This document shows positions 40,676-44,940 of a DNA stretch of 44,940 bases, piece after piece; position 1 is the first letter of the stretch, and every line of letters begins with the position of its first letter. The translations under genes and the position numbers were made by a program. The DNA is from Bacteroidales bacterium. Lineage in GTDB: Bacteria; Bacteroidota; Bacteroidia; Bacteroidales; Muribaculaceae. Below the pieces are notes generated by a model. It was not told the DNA's origin. It worked only from the letters and a program-made list of their open reading frames with translations, and did not search any database. The stretch covers positions 1 to 44,940 of the forward strand of contig JAQXIE010000083.1 in assembly GCA_029007645.1 (NCBI GenBank). The letters are read 5' to 3'.

Positions 40676-42457
40676 ATGACAATAGAGGAAGTTGTTTCTA
40701 CCGGAGTGGCCAATGCCCTCCACGACCTTTATGGCCTCGAGGCCGACGCATCGAAGGTTAATCCTTCCCCCACGCGCAAGGATTTCGAGGGGGATCTGAC
40801 CGTCATGGTTTTCCCTTACCTCAAGGCCTCGCGTAAGAGCCCGGAGGTTACCGGCGCCGAAATCGGCCAATGGCTCGTCGACAATGTGCCCGCAGTGAGC
40901 AGTTTTAATGTCGTCAAGGGTTTCCTGAACCTCAGCATCACCTCCAACCACTGGCTCGACGTGCTCAACGGCATTGCCGCCGATCCTGACTTCGGTATCC
41001 GCAAGGCCGGCGACGACGCTCCGCTCGTCATGGTGGAATATTCCTCGCCCAATACCAACAAGCCCCTTCACCTGGGCCATGTCCGCAATAATCTGCTCGG
41101 CTACTCTCTGTCGCAGATCCTCAAGCCCAACGGCAACAAGGTTATCAAAACCAATATCGTAAACGACCGCGGCATCCATATCTGCAAGTCCATGCTGGCT
41201 TGGCAGAAGTGGGGCGACGGCATAACCCCCGAAAAGGCCGGCAAGAAGGGAGACCACCTTATCGGCGATTTCTATGTGGCCTTCGACAAGCACTTCAAGC
41301 AGGAGGTCAAGGAAATAATGGAGCGCGAGGGCTGCTCGGAGGACGAGGCCAAGGAGAAATCTCCGCTGATGGCCGAGGCCCGCGCCATGCTCGTCAAGTG
41401 GGAGCAGGGCGACCCTGAGGTCCGCGCCCTCTGGGAGATGATGAACTCCTGGGTATACGCCGGATTTGACGAGACCTACAAGAAACTCGGCGTGGATTTC
41501 GATAAGATCTACTACGAATCCAATACCTATCTCGAAGGCAAGGAACTGGTGCTCAAAGGCCTGGAAGAGGGCAAGATGTACCGCAAGGAGGACGGCTCCG
41601 TCTGGGCCGACCTTACCGGCGAAGGCCTTGACCACAAACTGTTGCTGCGTACCGACGGCACGTCGGTCTACATGACTCAGGACATAGGCACGGCCAAACT
41701 GCGTTTCCGCGATTATCCCATCGACAAGATGGTCTATGTGGTAGGCAACGAGCAGAACTATCACTTCCAGGTGCTCGCCATCCTGCTCGACCGCCTTGGC
41801 TTCAAGTGGGGCAAGGATCTGAAGCACTTCTCCTACGGTATGGTCGAACTGCCCGAAGGCAAGATGAAGAGTCGCGAGGGTACGGTTGTCGACGCAGACG
41901 ATCTGATCGAGACCATGGTGAAGGGCGCCGCCGAAATGGCCGCCGACCATCTGGACAAGATGCCGGCCGACGAGGCCGCCGAGGTGGCCCGCAAAGTCGG
42001 ACTCGGTGCCCTGAAGTATTTCCTGCTGAAGGTCGACCCGCGTAAGAACATGCTCTTCAACCCCAAGGAGTCGATCGACTTCAACGGCAACACCGGTCCC
42101 TTTATCCAGTACACCTACGCCCGTATCCGTTCGGTGCTGCGCAAGGCGGCCGAAGCCGGCTATACCGGCCAGGGCGAGCTGGCCGAGCCCAACGCCAAGG
42201 AGGCCACGCTGATCCAGAAGGTCGACGATTTCCGCAATGTGGTCGCCGAGGCCGGACGCACTTACTCCCCGGCCTTGATAGCCAATTACTGCTATGACCT
42301 GGCCAAAGAGTACAACCAGTTCTACCATGACTACAGCATCATGCGCGAGGAGGATGCCTCCAAGCGCAACCTGCGCATCCTCCTCTCGGAGGTTGTGGCC
42401 CGCACACTCCGTACGGCTCTCGGCCTGCTTGGCATCGAGGTCCCCGAGCGTATGTAA
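40676..42457 (+). CDS. argS: Arginyl-tRNA synthetase
   Basis: 593 residues, class I synthetase that charges tRNA-Arg. HIGH-type motif HLGH in SPNTNKPLHLGHVRNN (about 124-139), KMSKS-type motif KMKSREGTVVDADDL (about 397-411), and the ArgRS-typical YASTS-like ending SIMREEDASKRNLRILLS plus a DALR anticodon domain with FIQYTYARIRSVLRKA. An N-terminal additional domain (1-105) is present. Normal length. A long open frame on the opposite strand is a codon-bias shadow. Confidence 0.97.
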   Translation: MTIEEVVSTGVANALHDLYGLEADASKVNPSPTRKDFEGDLTVMVFPYLKASRKSPEVTGAEIGQWLVDNVPAVSSFNVVKGFLNLSITSNHWLDVLNGIAADPDFGIRKAGDDAPLVMVEYSSPNTNKPLHLGHVRNNLLGYSLSQILKPNGNKVIKTNIVNDRGIHICKSMLAWQKWGDGITPEKAGKKGDHLIGDFYVAFDKHFKQEVKEIMEREGCSEDEAKEKSPLMAEARAMLVKWEQGDPEVRALWEMMNSWVYAGFDETYKKLGVDFDKIYYESNTYLEGKELVLKGLEEGKMYRKEDGSVWADLTGEGLDHKLLLRTDGTSVYMTQDIGTAKLRFRDYPIDKMVYVVGNEQNYHFQVLAILLDRLGFKWGKDLKHFSYGMVELPEGKMKSREGTVVDADDLIETMVKGAAEMAADHLDKMPADEAAEVARKVGLGALKYFLLKVDPRKNMLFNPKESIDFNGNTGPFIQYTYARIRSVLRKAAEAGYTGQGELAEPNAKEATLIQKVDDFRNVVAEAGRTYSPALIANYCYDLAKEYNQFYHDYSIMREEDASKRNLRILLSEVVARTLRTALGLLGIEVPERM

Positions 42458-42615
42458 GCAGTCTGAGGCCAGCGGCCATCAGTTGCTCGACGTTAGCTGT
42501 CCGTCGCGTGGACGCTGCGTAAGCAGCCGGCTTCAGTCGCCCGTAGCCGACTGCCGTGGCCCCGGCAATTTTGGCTCAATATTTGTTATTATTAAGAAAC
42601 TGAAATTTAATTATT

Positions 42616-43341
42616 ATGGATTACAATAACCAAGGCTCCGTGCCTCCTCCCTTCTACGGCAATGATCATGCCGTCGTTCGGCAGACCAATGCCGTGATGA
42701 AGCGCGTTTACGTGCGCATGTTTGTCGGCCTTCTGATCTCGGCCTTCTGCGCCCTGGGCGTGGCCTCTTCGCCCGCCATGCTGCAGTTCTTCTTCGGCAA
42801 CCAGCTCGTGTTCTGGGGCATGCTGATCGCCATGCTCGCCATGGCCTTTATCATCCCCGCACGCCTCACCCGCATGTCGACGGGCGCCGTCCTGGCATGC
42901 TTCCTGGTTTACTCCGCTCTGATGGGCGCCTGGCTCGCCCCGATTTTCCTGGTATATCGACTCGGAACAATCGTCTACACCCTCTTCATTACTGCCGGAA
43001 CGTTCGGCGCGATGTCGGTCTACGGTTACTTCACCAAAACCGACCTCTCGAAGATGGGCTCCTACCTGATGATGGCCCTCTTCGGTCTGATCATCGCCAT
43101 GGTGGTCAATATTTTCCTGAAGAGCAGCACCATGGAGTGGATTGTCTCAATTGTCGGAGTATTGATTTTTGTCGGCCTTACAGCCTGGGACACCCAGTCG
43201 GTTAAGCGTCTTGCAGCTGCCAATCTCGACCCGCAGCTCGCCGATAAACTCGCAACGATGGGAGCCATGAACCTCTATCTGGACTTCATCAACATGTTCC
43301 TGTTCCTGCTCCGCATCTTCGGCGGCGGCGACCGTAATTAA
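42616..43341 (+). CDS. Bax inhibitor-1/YccA family membrane protein
   Basis: 241 residues, with a polar Asn/Pro-rich N-terminus followed by seven hydrophobic helices. MKRVYVRMFVGLLISAFCAL starts helix 1; the family's acidic pore-side residues fall in FTKTDLSKMGSYL and in LTAWDTQSVKRL, and the ending MNLYLDFINMFLFLLRIFGGGDRN is typical of the YccA/BI-1 group. The family forms pH-sensitive calcium leak channels in structures studied; in bacteria YccA interacts with FtsH. Twelve nt upstream of the small acidic gene. Confidence 0.9.
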   Translation: MDYNNQGSVPPPFYGNDHAVVRQTNAVMKRVYVRMFVGLLISAFCALGVASSPAMLQFFFGNQLVFWGMLIAMLAMAFIIPARLTRMSTGAVLACFLVYSALMGAWLAPIFLVYRLGTIVYTLFITAGTFGAMSVYGYFTKTDLSKMGSYLMMALFGLIIAMVVNIFLKSSTMEWIVSIVGVLIFVGLTAWDTQSVKRLAAANLDPQLADKLATMGAMNLYLDFINMFLFLLRIFGGGDRN

Positions 43342-43352
43342 TCAGAATCGTT

Positions 43353-43610
43353 ATGAATAAGGAAGAATTCATAAAGGCCGTTTCTGACCTGATCGGCACC
43401 TATGTTGCCGATGAGGAGCTGTATGACGACAGCGCTCAGCTCGTTGTCAATCCGGACAACCATGAGGCAAGTCTTGCTGACGGTGACGAGGAGATAGACG
43501 ACAGCCTCGACCAGTATGATGTAATGGATATGGTTCGCATGGACGCCGACGGCAAATGGATAGTCGACAATCAGGCCGTTTCAGACCTCGCCGACGAGTA
43601 CAGCTTCTGA
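43353..43610 (+). CDS. Small acidic protein of unknown function
   Basis: 85 residues, strongly acidic, with a possible helical N-terminus (MNKEEFIKAVSDLIGTYV) and a DDSLDQYDVMDMVRMDADGKW stretch. No membrane segment, signal peptide or known motif. Complete with start 12 nt after the BI-1 family gene and a shared terminator afterwards, so it is likely a real co-transcribed gene. Function unknown. Confidence 0.7.
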   Translation: MNKEEFIKAVSDLIGTYVADEELYDDSAQLVVNPDNHEASLADGDEEIDDSLDQYDVMDMVRMDADGKWIVDNQAVSDLADEYSF

Positions 43611-43642
43611 ATTCTCAAAAAGCAAAATTGCTAATATCAAAT

Positions 43643-43671
43643 AAAAAAGCCTCGCAGTGCGAGGCTTTTTT
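43643..43671. terminator. Bidirectional terminator between the small acidic gene and pnp
   Basis: AAAAAAGCCTCGC-AGT-GCGAGGCTTTTTT: seven G-C-rich pairs flanked by A and T tracts. It serves the plus-strand unit and, 20 nt past its stop, pnp on the minus strand. Confidence 0.92.
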
Positions 43672-43691
43672 ATTAGGTGTCAGCGACCGGA

Positions 43692-44940
43692 TTAATCGTT
43701 GTTTTTGTCATCGCGGGGAGTAAAGGTGCGCTGGGGGCGGTCGCCGTTACGGCGGGGTCCGCGATCGCCTTCACGGCGCTGGGGACGGTCGCCATCGCGA
43801 CGGGGACGGGGTCCGCGGTCACCGCCTTCGCGGCGCGGACGTGCCTCGCGCTCAACGTAGCCTTCCGGCTTAGGGGTCAGCACGCGGGTCGACAGACGGA
43901 ACTTGCCGGTCTTCTTGTCGATCTCGATCAGTTTCACCTTGATCTTGTCGCCCTCTTTCAGACCGCTGTTCTCCATCGAATCCAGACGGTCCCAGCTGAT
44001 CTCAGAGATATGCAGCAGACCGTCGCGGCCCGGCATGAACTCGACGAATGCGCCGAAGTCCAGGATCGAGCGGACAGTACCGTCGTAGATCTCGCCCTCT
44101 TCGGGCTGTGCCACGATTGCCTTCACTTTGGCCAGGGCTGCGTCGATGCTTGCCTTGTCCTTCGAGGCGATCTCTACGTGGCCAACGCCTGTCTTCTCGT
44201 CTTCGTCGATCGAGATGGTGGTGCCGGTCTCTTCCTGAATGCCCTGGATCACCTTGCCCTGAGGACCGATCACGGCGCCGATCATCTCCTTCGGAATGTC
44301 GATGGTGATGATGCGGGGCACATGAGGCTTGTAGTCCTCGCGGGGTGCGGGAATGGTTTCGTGGATTATGTTCAGGATGTGCATGCGGCCGTCGCGTGCC
44401 TGGTTCAGTGCCTTCTCAAGCACCTCGTAGCTCAGACCGTCGCACTTGATGTCCATCTGGGTGGCGGTAATACCCTTCTCCGTACCGGTCACCTTGAAGT
44501 CCATATCGCCCAGGTGGTCCTCGTCACCGAGGATATCGCTCAGGATGGCGTATTTGGTGCAGCCTTCGTCGGAGATCAGACCCATGGCGACACCGGCAAC
44601 GGGACGTTTCATCTTGACACCGGCATCGAGCAGCGACAGCGTGCCTCCGCAGACGGTGGCCATCGACGACGAACCGTTGCTCTCCAGGATATCGGAAACG
44701 ATACGGCAGGTGTAGGGGAAATTATCGGGGAACATGCGCTTCAGGGCGCGGTGTGCCAGATTTCCGTGGCCGATCTCGCGGCGGCCTACGCCACGCTGAG
44801 CCTTGGCCTCGCCCGTCGAGAAGGGAGGGAAGTTGTAGTGAAGCAGGAAGCGCTCCTTGGTCTGGTCCAGAACGTTATCGACGATCTTCTCGTCGAGCGT
44901 GGTGCCGAGAGTGGTGGTTACCAGAGCCTGAGTCTCGCCA
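43692..44940 (-). CDS. pnp: Polyribonucleotide nucleotidyltransferase, 3' part
   Basis: The frame is open to the right edge (first full codon at 44939 reads [13 protein letters not shown]), so the N-terminal RNase PH domain lies outside. Visible: the second RNase PH core with [33 protein letters not shown] and [26 protein letters not shown], including the catalytic Asp residues; then KH ([18 protein letters not shown]) and S1 ([28 protein letters not shown]). It degrades RNA by phosphorolysis. The last ~60 residues are an Arg/Gly/Asp-rich arm with GDRPQRR repeats, absent from E. coli Pnp and probably RNA-binding. Confidence 0.97.
   Translation of the reverse strand, partial: GETQALVTTTLGTTLDEKIVDNVLDQTKERFLLHYNFPPFSTGEAKAQRGVGRREIGHGNLAHRALKRMFPDNFPYTCRIVSDILESNGSSSMATVCGGTLSLLDAGVKMKRPVAGVAMGLISDEGCTKYAILSDILGDEDHLGDMDFKVTGTEKGITATQMDIKCDGLSYEVLEKALNQARDGRMHILNIIHETIPAPREDYKPHVPRIITIDIPKEMIGAVIGPQGKVIQGIQEETGTTISIDEDEKTGVGHVEIASKDKASIDAALAKVKAIVAQPEEGEIYDGTVRSILDFGAFVEFMPGRDGLLHISEISWDRLDSMENSGLKEGDKIKVKLIEIDKKTGKFRLSTRVLTPKPEGYVEREARPRREGGDRGPRPRRDGDRPQRREGDRGPRRNGDRPQRTFTPRDDKNND

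Noticed and set aside
40649..42328. 559-codon open frame on the minus strand across argS
   Set aside because: It lies wholly opposite a clear arginyl-tRNA synthetase, has a Leu/Val/Asp/Gly-rich composition with no domain, and is explained by the GC-rich codon bias of argS.
42458..42615. Promoter or RNA between argS and the BI-1 family gene
   Set aside because: No -33/-7 pair with proper spacing and no convincing stem was found; the region is left unannotated.
1..44940. tRNA or rRNA genes
   Set aside because: No GTTCGAATC-type T-arm with matching acceptor stem and no rRNA core sequence was noticed on either strand by eye.

Overview
The window reads as a chromosomal segment of a Bacteroidales bacterium. 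PorU and PorV of the type IX secretion system, the Bacteroides-type lipoprotein N-acyltransferase (Lnb/DUF4105), BACON and WG-repeat proteins, and several promoters of the Bacteroidetes form (TTTG, 19-20 nt, TAnnTTTG) all point there. The DNA is GC-rich for the order, which would fit a Muribaculaceae-like gut organism; that last step is inference.

Layout. (1) 1-6012, plus strand: the end of a fumarylacetoacetase-family hydrolase, then porU, porV, ispF and a CvpA-family gene in a tight chain. (2) 6029-23342, minus strand: read from right to left, a flippase, an RluB-type pseudouridine synthase with a long [14 protein letters not shown] arm, asnS, lnb, a degenerate alkaline-phosphatase-fold protein, secA, two GYF_2-CD225 membrane proteins, then pseB, pseC, a pseF-pseH fusion and pseG (pseudaminic acid pathway), and purU. 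(3) 23343-30733: a more AT-rich accessory patch holding an ECF sigma factor and its likely membrane partner, a 274-bp two-fold symmetric palindromic element, a decayed AAA_14/DUF4143 ATPase, an intact AAA-ATPase/PD-(D/E)XK protein, a 911-residue WG-repeat secreted protein and the orphaned 3' half of a BACON lipoprotein joined to the end of dusB. (4) 30734-40033, minus strand: dusB, an M16 peptidase and a TPR membrane protein (translationally coupled), an M3 peptidase, a diacylglycerol-kinase-like lipid kinase, then an endonuclease/exonuclease/phosphatase protein and two rhomboids; a candidate structured ncRNA lies on the plus strand at about 37109-37323. (5) 40269-43610, plus strand: HU, argS, a Bax-inhibitor-1-family protein and a small acidic protein, facing pnp, which runs off the right edge.

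How the genes work together: the cell-surface theme is strong. PorU/PorV finish type IX export, SecA drives general export, Lnb finishes lipoproteins, PseBCHG/F makes an activated nonulosonic sugar and the Wzx-like protein flips glycans. Housekeeping translation and RNA genes (asnS, argS, rluB, dusB, pnp) are interleaved. The most unusual items are the pseF-pseH fusion in a cluster lacking pseI, the palindromic element beside a broken ATPase, a 107-bp repeat placed upstream of two unrelated genes, the unassigned ncRNA, and a homopolymer that appears to extend lnb into the next gene.
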